From Puccinellia tenuiflora (taxonomy: Eukaryota; Streptophyta; Magnoliopsida; Poales; Poaceae): a DNA stretch of 64,000 bases. How positions within the stretch are numbered: position 1 is the stretch's first letter; each line of letters starts with the position of its first letter. Location of the stretch: contig QRDG01000238.1 of NCBI GenBank assembly GCA_012064385.1, forward strand, positions 852,518 through 916,517, read 5' to 3'. The notes beneath the pieces were generated by a model, which saw only the letters and a program-made list of their open reading frames with translations, ran no database searches and was not told the DNA's origin. Made by a program: the position numbers and the translations under genes. This document shows positions 34,501 through 44,832 of the stretch, piece after piece.

Positions 34501-35202
34501 ACGGCGGGGTCCGGGCCGCAGGGAAGGGAGGCCGGCCGGAGGCGGCAATCGACTGGGAACGGTGCCAGGGAGAGAAGATGCGGGGAGAGGAGCAAGGTCG
34601 AGCCAGGGAGAGGGGAGGAGAGCAGCGCGGCGGACAGCGGCGGGCCGACCTCGTGCGGGAGAGGAGGGAGGCTGAGAGGAGAAAGGGAGGCGGCGGTGGA
34701 GGAAGCAGGGGAGCAGGTTGGCGTGGACGAAGAGGACGTGCGGGATGGGAGAGGAAAAAGAAAAAAGGGAAAAGAAAGAAAAGAAAGGAAAGAAAAGAGA
34801 GAGGGGGGAAGGAAAAACACAAGTGTGGAAGGGAATTTTCGCGAAACCAGGAAAAAGGGAGAGGGTGGCTGCAAAAACGCAGGGGGTAGGAACAGAAAAC
34901 TGCCAGGGGATTTCAAGGGTTTGGAGGTTAGGTGGGCTTTGGGCCAGTTTGGGCTGCTCTCTCGCGCACTCGAAACTTTTATTTTCCTTTTGCAAACTAA
35001 TTTGAAAACTTAATTTCTGAAAACAGAGTCGACTGTCTCAGTAAAACTTTTTTGACAATTTTAGAACAATAAAATAGGGTTTAATAAAAAATATTTTTTG
35101 TTGCTAAAAAAAATATGCGATGCGCATGATGCTGATGTCATGATGATGCAAAACAAAAATAACAGGCAAAATCTAATTTTGGGGAAACCCCGAGACATTA
35201 CA
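31560..35202 (-). repeat. 5' LTR of the minus-strand element (copy B)
   Basis: Colinear with 16635-20295. Hairpin at 31965-31984 and homopurine tract at 34747-34817. Confidence 0.8.
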
Positions 35203-36066
35203 CATGCTCAAGCCACGTAGCATCAAGATCACTGGTGGGGAAGGCTTTCCGTCAAGGGTTCTACTGGCCAACAATACTTCACGATGCGGAGCAGCTAGTC
35301 TGGACCTGCGAAGCCTGCCAGTACTACACGAAGAACATACATCAACCAGCACAAGCACTACAACCAGTACCAATCTCCTGGCCGTTCGCGGTCTGGGGGC
35401 TGGACATCGTCGACAAGGTCCCAAAGTCTGTCGGAGGACATGAATACCTCTTCGTGGCAATCGACAAATTCATGAAGTGGGTGGAAGTAATGCCAGCACC
35501 GCGTCAAACGGCCCAGGCCGCCATCGAGTTCATCGAAGGAATCTTCTATCGCTTCGGAGTACCAAACAGAATCATCATAGATAACGGCACCCAGTTCACA
35601 AGTCGAGCCTTCCTCAACTTCTGCGAAGAATTGGGCATCAAGGTGTGTTTTGCCTTAGTGTCATATCCAAGGAGCAACGGACAAGTGGAAAGAGCAAACG
35701 CGGAAATCCTGAAGGGTTTGAAGACCAAGGCTTTCAACAAGTTGGAGGATAAAGGGAAAAATTGGATCGATCACCTCCCAAGCGTACTGTGGTCCCTCAG
35801 AACAACACCCAACAGAGCAAGCGGAGAAACACCATTTTTTCTCGTCTACGGTGCAGAAGCTGTCTTGCCAACCGAGCTAACATACGGGTCCCCCCGGGTA
35901 CTCGCATATGATAAAGATGCACAAGTTGAGCGGAGGATTGATAACACAAATCTTTTGTAAGAAGTCAGGTGTCGGGCCTCCTTACGGTCCGCTCGATACC
36001 AGCAAGGTCTCCGTCGCTACCATAGCCGCAATGTCCGCTCCCGGGAACTCCAACCCGGAGACCTGG
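35203..36066 (+). pseudogene. pol: Tat-lineage integrase fragment (copy B), cut by a new LTR
   Basis: Counterpart of 20296-21158. Here the integrase zinc finger and full DD35E core are open (WGLDIVDKVPK, IIIDNGTQF, QVERANAE), without copy A's stop or frameshift. It has its own TAA near 35957. It ends within the C-terminal domain at 36066, where TGTCGGAGAACT of another Tat LTR begins. The two copies decayed independently after duplication. Confidence 0.85.
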
Positions 36067-37119
36067 TGTCGGAGAACTGTCCCAGGAACTGGGTATGTCT
36101 CACGAAGGATCGAGTAAGGGGCTGAACGCGGAATCAAACAACCCTCAACGTGCTCCGGCGACGGTGCTCATCGGACTCGCTGCGGGACAACACTGCAGAG
36201 ATAGACGCTCGATCTTACCCAGGTTCAGGGCCCTCTAGGTGAGGTAAAACCCCTACGTCCTGCTTGAAGTTGTATTGCACTTGCTTGGAGAGGTTTCAGT
36301 ACAGAGTGAGCTTGGCGAGCTCGAGGTGGCTACAATGGCTAGGGTTTTGTCTTGTGAACCTTCGAACCAACCAAAGTCTGAAGCCTTTGCCCGAACGGGC
36401 TCCTCCTCCTTTTATAGGCGTCTCGGGCCTCTTTCGCCCAAACATTTGGGCGGGAAGGGCTACCACATGGCGACGAAGGAGGAGGTGCGGTGCACAATAA
36501 AGGTAGAGTCCACCATAAAGGTAGAGTCCATGGACGCGGTCCACGGCAGGGGAGCGGTGTCACCAAAGCTGGAAAAAGCCACCGACCAGCCAGACGGTGG
36601 GCTGGCGCCTGCTGAGGTGGGATGTGACCCACGGTGACGTCGCCCTTGGAGCGTAGCTGCAGACGGTTCCCTTATCACCAAAGTGGCAATACTCGTTGTC
36701 CGCTTTGCTTGGTGCTGCTTTGTTGACTCCTTTATACATGGAAACGGAAACTGCGGCGTCGTCGTCACCGCGCGCAGGCACGCGCGTCACTCTGCACATG
36801 GGCGCAGAGCCCATGTGCACTCTGCCGCGGAGGCAGAGCTGGCTTCGAGAGGAAGGAAGCCTCGCGAGGCAAAAAGGCCTCGCCGAGCCTTTCGGCTTGG
36901 TCCTTAGCAGAATTGCTGGTGGCGTCCGAGACGCCGTCTCGAGGAGAGGTCCCTCGCCAAGGGAGAAAACCCTCGGCGAGGAGAAAAGGTCCCTCGCAAG
37001 GAAAAACCCTCGCGAGGCTCGCCAGGCTTGGAGAGCCTGGTCCTTAGCGAAATCTTCTGAAGAATCCTATGGGCCCTGGCAGGCCGGCCCGTGGTACCCT
37101 GGTTTCCACTGTGCCGACA
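36067..37119 (-). repeat. Left (3') LTR of the Tat element
   Basis: On the minus strand it runs from TGTCGGCACAGTGG at 37119 to 36067. A TATAAAA box lies at 36416-36410 on the minus strand. It matches the right LTR except for an indel and substitution cluster near 36350-36395. Confidence 0.85.
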
Positions 37120-37136
37120 GTAGCCCCCGGGCCCGC
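37120..37136 (-). other. Polypurine tract of the Tat element
   Basis: The minus strand reads GCGGGCCCGGGGGCTAC immediately before the 3' LTR. Confidence 0.75.
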
Positions 37137-37424
37137 AATGGGCACGCCGAGGCCCATGGATGAAGGCGAAGCGTCGAGGGCCCAACGGTGCCTGCCGGGG
37201 CCGTGACACGTGGGGCGCAGCGGTTGCGCCCGCGGCCACGATCTCCTCGGCTCCAACGGGCGACATGGCGGGGCCCGCCACGACTCGGGAGCCGGTCAAT
37301 AAAGCCTGGGCGCGTAGACTGCGCCCTTCACTTCTCCCATAACTCCGCCGCACTCTTCCCCCAAACGGCTCCTTCTTCCCAGAGCACTCCAACTCCAGGG
37401 TCTTCATCTCCTTCTCCGGCGACC

Positions 37425-38320
37425 AATGGCGCCCAAGAAAACCAACGTCGACCCGAAGGGCAAGGCCGCGATGCGGGCGGCACGTCGGTGGCGGTGGCGC
37501 GCGGTGCTGCTCTCGAGGGGGCGCTGCCGTGGACCCGCGTCACCGCGGCGGTGATAGCAAAGGTGCGCCACCTGGCAGCGGCGAGCACCAACGAGCACGG
37601 CGCCACGGAGATGAGGCCGGCCGGCAGTAGGCTCACCGAGGGGTTCTACCCCATCTTCCTCCATACTCTCTACGCCGGTCTTGTCCCTCCGTTTTCCGAA
37701 TTCCTCTTGGCGATTCTGGAGGTGTACCAGATCCAGCTGCTTCATCTTCATCCCAACTCCATCCTTATCCTCGCCATCTTCGCCCACCTCTGCGAGGCCT
37801 ACATTGGCATCCGTCCCTCGGTGGCGCTCTTCCGTAGCTTCTACTCCCTCCGGAGCACCGCCCCCAACGAGCGGCTCTGCTGCGTCTCCTTTCGCATCGC
37901 CGCCGCCAGGAGCGAGAACTACATTCCCATCGCCTGGTGTGGTGAGAACGCCATCACCAAGGTGACGAAGAAGGTGGAGAAATTCCGCGAGCGGTGGCTC
38001 TTCGTCGACGCCAAGAAGACAAACCCTCTCATGGAGGTGCCCGAGGGGCCCCCGAGGAAGTGGGCGCGCTGGGCGAGCACAGACTTCAGGGGCTCGAGGC
38101 TTGACGCGGTGTACGAGTGCATCCGGCGCATCCGTGAGGCAGGGGTCACCGGCCAGATGGTGGCAAGAGACTTCACGAGGCGCCGGATCGCTCCTCTCCA
38201 GTGGCACTCCGAGTCGGTGTGGCGGTACACAGGCAGGGGGGACGCGATGCGGCTGAGCTCGGACGGCTTCGCGCCTGAGGTGCTACGCCAAGTCATGGGG
38301 GTCCTCTTCGTGACGACGGA
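37425..38320 (+). pseudogene. Antisense gene of the Tat element, N-terminal part ('putative gypsy type transposon' domain)
   Basis: The gene is antisense to pol and convergent with it. ATG at 37425 opens MAPKKTNVDPKGKAAM, then an early frameshift near 37470 breaks it. The rest of the region is open in the frame through LTEGFYPIFLHTLYAGL, LHLHPNSILILAIFAHLCEA and WRYTGRGDAM. These fit the plant family described as putative gypsy-type transposon (Pfam PF04195), from memory. The molecular role of this family is unknown. A TATA-like CAATAAAG lies near 37297. The frame is interrupted at 38320 by the nested element and resumes at 49486 in the same phase. Confidence 0.65.
38316..38320. repeat. Target-site duplication ACGGA, left
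   Basis: ACGGA precedes the nested element and is repeated at 49481-49485 after it. Confidence 0.9.
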
Positions 38321-40771
38321 TGTCACATCCCGAAAATTCGTCCCTAATGTTAGTAATATTTTCTCGCGCCTGAAAAACTTTTCCTATTTTCAAAATGAAC
38401 ATGTTGGTCTTTGACTTGACTTTGGTTTAGCTCTCTTAGAAATTTCCCAGCAATTTCCCGACCCTTGTCGACACCCACCATAACTTCATACCATTGTTTT
38501 GCTGGTCGAACATTGATTCCATTTGAACATTCTAAAACCCTCCCATCTATCCCACCAAAAGCCACCATCCCAATTACAGCTTGAGATAAATTCTACCAAG
38601 CTACCATATGGTACCCTCATACATATAGATCACTCCCATGGAAAAACATTTCATAGTCCCATGCAATAATTCCAAGTTTATTCATATTTCCTATTATCCC
38701 ATTTTCAGTCCAAAAATTATTTGGACACCTTCCACTCATCCAAAAATTCTGCAATTTTGGTGAGGTGCATGATTTGCCCTCCTGAACATTTCACTCCATT
38801 GGCCCAACCTCATTTGAGCAAGATTTGAGGTACTTCCTTTGTAATGCCCTTTTCATGCCTATTTGCAATTTCCAAAGCAACCCCTAGCTACAAAAATCAT
38901 TTTGCATTGAAACTTTTCCAGATTGACAACCTCCCATATATAACCTCATAACCACAATATCAGAGCAATATCATTTGAGGAAGCACACTTGGCATGCCCA
39001 TGCCATTAGGGCATTTTTGGACACCGAATTGTTTGAACACTCTCCATGTACCAAATTGAGCTCAAACTTCACGTACATAATCCTTATACCTATCCTAGCC
39101 TACTGTGAATTTTTGGGATTTTTCTGAGATGGGGAAGACCTCTGTCATTTCATCGAACACCTGGCGCAACCCCGGTTTTCTGAAAATCTTATACATAAAA
39201 GTTTGTCGCCTTTGAGTGATTCTAGTTTTGTTGTGTTGGTCTCGTCGTTACGAACCCGGTGGTGTGACCCGTTCTCCATTTCATGCCCTGAGTCAACGGG
39301 AACGCGACGATGTCGCTCGCGTCGCGCTCTGGACATCCCGGACGCACGATTAGGCGTGACCTAAATCTGCCAAGCCCTAATCCCCCGGCACCAGTGAATT
39401 CCCTGTGCACCACTGCGCGTCCAGCTCGACGTTCCTATCCGGCTCTCGATCCTAACCCCTGAGTTGGGTCACCGATACTTTAACCGTGGTGAAACTCCAA
39501 CCCCGGTCACCCCTTATCCCCCCTTGCTTAAAAACCAAAAATGGGGCAGCCCGAGCTCATTTCCCCCCCCCCCCCCCCCCGCCCCCTGCACTCCACTCCC
39601 TCTGACCCAGCATACTCCTCTCCCCCTCCACCTGCTCGAGAAGCCAGAGGCTTGGCGTGCACGGCCGCCTTGGCCGCACCGAGCTCGAGCTCACCCGTGC
39701 GCCCCCCTGCCAACCCCGAGCCCAGCCCTAGCTCCCTCCTTCCCCGACCACGACCCGTCACCACCGTCCCTCCCCAGCCCTTGCTAGCCAACCCTCCGGA
39801 GCAGCAGTTGGAGGCCGAAGCCATCCCGTTCATCCTCTGCTGACCACGGCCGAGCCCGTGCTCGACGCGCCCCTCGCGCAGAGCCTCTCCCCGACCACCT
39901 CGGACCCTCCCCGGGCGCGGCGCTGCACCACCATATCGCTGCCGTCCTTGGCTGGCCCCGCCAGGCCGCCCATCGCCGACAGCCGTCGACCTCCGGCGCC
40001 ACCCCGTACGCTCCCGTGCGTGCTCGTGCGAAGGAGGAATTTGACCACGTCCCCGCCGCCGGCCCCACCTCCCACAACCGTGGCGAGCTGCCGCCGTGCC
40101 GTCCCGTCTCCGCCTCCGGCCGGTCCTCCCGGCGTCTCCTCCGCCAACCCCAGCCGGCCGCTCATCGTCCCTGTGCATGCAAGCACGGGAGAGAAGACGG
40201 TCCAGTGGATCGATTCGATCCGTTCTTCGTCGCCTGTTTCCGTTACCGAACCGTTTGCAGCCCAACAGAGGCAGCGGTCCAGCAGCAGTTTTGGCCCAGC
40301 CCAGCGGCCCACCAGCGGCCTGCCCCGCGCTGGCGCCAGCACGCGCGCGTGCGGCGCGCAGCAGCCCATCCGCGGCCCAGTCGGGCAGAGCGACAGCCCA
40401 TGCCGTTTTTTCTTCGTCGTTATGTTTTATTTATTTTCCCTGGTAAGCAACTTTAAACGACGATATCTCTTGAACCGTAACTCCGATCGGAGTGATTCAA
40501 ATTTGTAAATTCCTATCTTGAAAGGATCTGTCCAGTGATGTATGTTTTATTTTTTTTAATATTCGTATACTCAGCACCCTTGTGTGCATGCGTAGGTGTA
40601 TCCCGCGGTACCGGCAAACCGAGGCCCTAAAACCGTGACGTTCGTGACCCTCAAAGCCAAGCGGTGTCGACCTTCGGAGGCAAGCTAACCACTTGCTATG
40701 AACACTCAAGCGGTGTTTGTTTGTTTGTACTTTACCCGGTCATATCGGTGCATTTTATTGCTTATTATCAT

Positions 40772-40902
40772 CTGTCAACTGTGCGTCACGAGATATCGTG
40801 GCTTTGTTTACATTCTGTTAACTGTGCGTCACGAGATATCGTGGCTTTGTTTACAACCTGTCAACTGTGCGTCACGAGATATCGTGACTTTGTTTCATAC
40901 CT
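40772..40902 (+). repeat. Three tandem 43-bp repeats in the LTR
   Basis: Units contain AACTGTGCGTCACGAGATAT and so carry CACGA-GATA-TCGTG inverted repeats at exact 43-base spacing. The array is repeated in the other LTR at 47283-47413. Confidence 0.85.
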
Positions 40903-41129
40903 GTAATACGATAAACCCATGTCCCGTGGGTTGAGTTCCGGTACCCCGTCTAAATACACGTTGGGCCCTGCCCAAGTGGATTGAAGCGGCTACTTTTCTG
41001 TAGAGTTGTGGCGTGTGTTGGACGGTACCATGCACCACTCCCCATTCCGGCGACGATGGACTGGGGGAACCGCCGTAGTCAATGGAATGGTGGAACGGAA
41101 TCGCGTGGACGCCTCCACTAACTTTTGTA

Positions 41130-41410
41130 GTCGATCTGTGGCTGCTACTGGCCGGAGGCATCTCCGCCATCGCCCGATTGACGCTAACCAATTGTGTTAT
41201 TTTATTTACTTACTCGACCCCTGGCTGCTACTGGCCGGAGACATCTCCGTCCTCGCCCGGTTGATTTTTTTATTTTATTTTATTTTCTTACTCGACCCGT
41301 GGCTGCTACTGGCCGGAGACATCTCCCACCCGGTTGATTGTGCTATTTTATTTCTTTACTCAACCTGTCGCTGTTACTGGCCGGAGGCATCTCCGCCATC
41401 GCCCGGTTGA
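41130..41410 (+). repeat. About four tandem units of 85-90 bp in the LTR
   Basis: Each unit carries GGCTGCTACTGGCCGGAG and a CATCTCC...CGGTTGA block followed by an AT-rich spacer. The counterpart is 47641-47937. One unit lost a few bases of the CG block in this LTR but not in the other. Confidence 0.8.
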
Positions 41411-42582
41411 ATTCATTCTTCCTTGCTGACTTATTACATGATTATTGTTGCTTATTGCTTGAACTATTGTGTGCAGTTTGCTTCTGTTTCATGTTGAGGT
41501 GATGTTATGGTTTTGCATTGGACTAATCTGTTTCATGTCGATATGATATTATATTTATTGTGTTGGACTAACCCTCTGTTGTTGGAATTGTTGTTGAAAG
41601 AAACTGGATTAAATGAACCAACCCTCCAAGCTTCGATAGGGTCAGTCCATAGTGCCACCAATCTGAACATTGAACGCACTACCACTGTCGCCCAAATGGG
41701 AGAGCCATAGCCTATGTAACCTATCAGGCCTCCTTTGATGCTACCCACTTGGCAAGTCTAGTCGGATACTGCATAGTTGTGGTCGGGGCTAGTCTTGTGA
41801 AGGTTCCGGAGCTAAGCGTCGCTCATGAGTTGGGGAGGTGCCGGATTCACTTCGTCATAAGACATAAAGTTATGTCGGTAGCTATACAGGGAGTGTCTTG
41901 GTAGCGTGAACGGTTATGTAAGTGTATCTTGCCCTAGCTAAGTAAGGTGCACTTAGATGGGTGGTAACTGCAACCTCGAGAGAGAGTGTCAACTAGCAGC
42001 TAGCCTTGTTCCTAGGTTATGGAACAGTTTAGTGTCGGTCACACTATTGTCCTTTGTCGAGTCCGGAGGTTAAACTTAAAGTTTGGTTGGAAAGAAAGGT
42101 GAACAACCTGAGTACAATAAGCTGATGCAGGGAATGTTACTCGAGTTGTGGATGGTTACCCGCGTTTGGGGGTGACGGTGTGATCGTTGGGAGCCTGGAG
42201 TTAGGCCCGAGCCAATGTCAGCCGTGTATGCCCGAGCAGAGATATGAGGCCAGTGGGCCTAGCTGTTTGACATATGTGGTAAGGCCGTTGAGCCTAGTTG
42301 TGACGACAGGTGCTGTCATAATATTAGGTACCAAGGGACACACTCGTTATTCTTCACAGGTAAGCTCTTTGTGTGATCTCCGGTACAAGATCCAACCCCA
42401 CCTGGCTTGGACTCTACTGGCGATACCCCTATTATTTGCTTATGCCATGATTTGTCGTGCTGCCTTGTTGCTACCCACTTGGACTGCCGTAAGTAGACAC
42501 TTGCCATGTTTAGATTATTTCTGTTGCTAGTTACCTGTTGCCTGATTGCTTGACTGTTCATGTCTTGTGGTTGTTTTCTTGC

Positions 42583-42600
42583 GAGTACGTCACCGTACTC
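42583..42600 (+). promoter_or_regulatory. Hairpin GAGTACGTCACCGTACTC in the non-autonomous LTR
   Basis: The 7-base arms are identical to those in element 1, but the loop is four bases (TCAC) instead of one. It lies about 360 bases before the LTR end; the same motif is at 49106-49123. Conserved arms with a changed loop in otherwise dissimilar LTRs argue for a selected structure. Confidence 0.55.
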
Positions 42601-42962
42601 AAACTGGCTTTTCATGTGGCCAGACGTTGAGAGGATTCCTCTTCTACCCTAGCAAAGAGATGGAGCAAGAGCATGCTAGGATCAGTAGCCCAGCCAGATG
42701 CCTGTGGAATGGAGCCGCACTAAGCCGTTGTTGTATCATTGTCTTCCGCTGCCAGTTAAACTCTGTCCAGTGCCATACTTGGCCTTGATAATTTTTCAAG
42801 CCTTTATGGCCATGTAAAACCATTTGTAGCCCTCTGGGCCTGATTGTGTAATGATATTTCTGCTATGTTGCATTGTCGTAACGTGCGGCCGGATATCCTG
42901 GGCTGGCGCACGGGGCGACCGCCTCTCTGGCGATATGTGTCAGAGGGGGGTGCCACAGAGCA

Positions 42963-42974
42963 TGGTATCAGAGC
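42963..42974 (+). other. Primer-binding site of the non-autonomous element
   Basis: TGGTATCAGAGC starts five bases after the 5' LTR. Confidence 0.88.
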
Positions 42975-43312
42975 ACCAGGCTGGCTGTAGACTACCCTAG
43001 CATGGAAAGCCCCGCCTTACTTTTGCCCAACAACGACCCGATGGATTTAACCCGTATCCGCCTAACCGGCATGGCTCGTGTCGGTCAACTGTATGGTGCA
43101 GTGAAACTTGTCCCAATCTTACCCAACCAGACTCGCCGGTTTCTTCCTTGAGAAGGAATCGACACTACCCATTAGAGTGAAACCCAAGTCCCAGCTACCT
43201 ATAAAATCCCACCCTCGCTTGCTATCCTTTGCAACCCAACTCTCTTGAAGCAGATCCCGCTCAGGAATTTTGCGCTCTCCTCTCTCCCAAGTACACTAGT
43301 TTGAGTTTTGAG

Positions 43313-44104
43313 ATGGCACCTACCCTTGTTTTCGAGACCACCGCTGAATTTCGCCCCGGTTTTCCACCTCTGCTGTGGGAAGCTGCTCGCGATATTATTG
43401 GTTGTGTTTCTCGCCCGGTGTACCATGTATATCGGTCCAACCTCTCCACCTGCATGAGCGAGTATCATGTCGATGTGTGTGTCGCCACAAGTGCCTTAGG
43501 AAGCGCGACGCCGCATGTGAGTCAAAGCCACTTCGTGGATTCCCCTGAGATGGCGCTCCAAGTTGCAGCTTGGAAATGTCTCGCTCGTCTGCGGTACTTT
43601 GAAGCCGCGATGGAACCTCCTGCATCTCGCTTTTTCCCGCCAAGATCCCTTGCAAGCCCCAGCCATCCCATGGTAAGCATCGAAGTGATGCTCAACTCAA
43701 CCTTATCACACTTGGTAGCCTACACCACCGCCTTGGAGAGCATCCTTGTCAACCACTTGGAGGAATGCCATTCCAATAGGCAAGCCCTTGCCCGAGTCCC
43801 GCAGCCCACTAACAACAACCCAGCTCCGCAAGGACCAGTAACAATTAAACTCCAGAGGCCACCACCATCAATGGAAGCTCTGAAGTTTGGACTCGATACC
43901 TTCCATCCAGGACCAGCCGCCACCCGCGACCTCCAATCCCTTCGCAGCTTTGGCGTTGTGCCAGAAGGCATCCCTGAGACTCTAGCCGTGGTGGCAAGGA
44001 GCCTAGTGGATACCAAGCTTTGCTTAGGACCAAACCTGCAGGCTCCTGAAGGCAGCAAAGTGAATGAAGCCCAGACCAAGTCCCCACCAAGTGAGGAGTC
44101 CTAA
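43313..44104 (+). CDS. Single ORF of the non-autonomous element, leader-ORF-like protein
   Basis: 263 codons from ATG 43313 to TAA 44102-44104, intact. It has no zinc knuckle, protease, RT or integrase motifs and I do not recognise a named family. Residues about 20-95 follow the same order as leader ORF0 of element 1: a helix (PPLLWEAARDIIG), strands (VYHVYRS, YHVDVCVAT), then SHFVDSPEMALQVAAWKCL with the A...AA...L pattern. A helical segment and a proline-rich, glutamine-containing tail follow, as in ORF0. It may be an RNA-binding accessory protein; the dsRBD-like reading is inference. It is the only intact retroelement gene in the window, so it may be under selection or simply young. Confidence 0.75.
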   Translation: MAPTLVFETTAEFRPGFPPLLWEAARDIIGCVSRPVYHVYRSNLSTCMSEYHVDVCVATSALGSATPHVSQSHFVDSPEMALQVAAWKCLARLRYFEAAMEPPASRFFPPRSLASPSHPMVSIEVMLNSTLSHLVAYTTALESILVNHLEECHSNRQALARVPQPTNNNPAPQGPVTIKLQRPPPSMEALKFGLDTFHPGPAATRDLQSLRSFGVVPEGIPETLAVVARSLVDTKLCLGPNLQAPEGSKVNEAQTKSPPSEES

Positions 44105-44832
44105 GTTTGTAGGTGAGAGTTGTAAGGTTGGCTGTTCTTCTGTGTTTGCTTGTATCGCATGTTAGCTTGGCAGCTGTTATGGGACTTGTTATTTCAACTC
44201 CGTGTGAAAACTTGATGTTTGCTCGCTTGTTAACTACTTGCTTGACGTGCGTCAAAACACCATGCCCTTTCTTCCTATAAAAAAGTTTTGAACAAGTGAC
44301 AGAACACTTAAAACAGGACGTGTATGTGAACCAACACACATATGCCCACCTGTAAAATTAACACAACATTTGAATGGGATATTATTTTCTAGTACGAATA
44401 ATATTTTGGTGTGTTGCACGACTTTAACCATTAAGTGGATACATTTGTGGATACACTGTACCCATGGTTCCCCGCTCACTTGATAATTCATGTGTAGATC
44501 TGGTTTGATTTGCCATGCTTGTGTTGGTTAAACTAAAAACCTTAGATTTAATCTTATAACAATAGTGGCACATCCTATGTTGATTGATTGCGTGAGCCCC
44601 TGCCATGCCATCCTTAGAATGCATGAGTGTGATATAAATGTCATGCTTTGTTAATATTTTGTTTTAGTAAAATACCCTGTTGAGTGTTAAACTCTAATAT
44701 TTTGAAGAAAAAGTTTTAAAATATTCTAAATATAGGGTATATTAAACCATACAAGAAATATCTGGTATAACCCCGGGAATCTCTACTAGTCTCCGAATCT
44801 CGGGACGAGATTCTTTTTAAGGGGGGAAGGTT
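44105..44832 (+). other. 3' untranslated part and polypurine tract of the non-autonomous element
   Basis: AT-rich and noncoding. It ends with the inverted repeat TCTCGGGACGAGA and the purine tract AAGGGGGGAAGG (44819-44830), two bases before the 3' LTR. Confidence 0.75.

Larger units (their letters stand above)
30339..35202 (-). mobile_element. Minus-strand gypsy deletion derivative (copy B)
   Basis: Counterpart of 15411-20295. It has a truncated 3' LTR (30339-30848), an internal remnant with primer site (30849-31559), and a full 5' LTR (31560-35202, TGTAATGTC at its minus-strand start). The breakpoints equal those of copy A. Confidence 0.75.
23736..36066 (+). repeat. Second copy of a tandem segmental duplication
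   Basis: The sequence from 23736 matches position 97 of the window onward: LTR, primer site and leader ORF. After a deletion junction at 28503/28504 it matches 13592-21158, including every nested feature (relative LTR, truncated minus-strand gypsy, MITE at the same site, integrase fragment). Copies differ by scattered substitutions and small indels. The copy ends at 36066, where the next Tat LTR begins. The remaining 2.6 kb of copy A (21159-23735) has no counterpart here. Confidence 0.85.
38321..42957 (+). repeat. 5' LTR of the non-autonomous element
   Basis: It contains a GC-rich block (about 39140-40430) with an 18-base C run at 39563-39580 (15 bases in the other LTR). It also has a 3 x 43-bp repeat at 40772-40902 and about four imperfect 85-90-bp repeats at about 41130-41410. 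A CAG|GTAAGC donor-like site is near 42361 and the hairpin at 42583-42600. Long proline- or arginine-rich frames here are composition artefacts. Confidence 0.9.

Noticed and set aside
39528..40508. Long frames on both strands in the GC-rich part of the non-autonomous LTR
   Set aside because: Composition artefacts repeated in both LTRs. Frames change at the variable C run.
40772..40902. Regularly spaced repeats resembling a CRISPR array
   Set aside because: Only three contiguous 43-bp units with no unique spacers, inside a plant LTR and copied in the other LTR.
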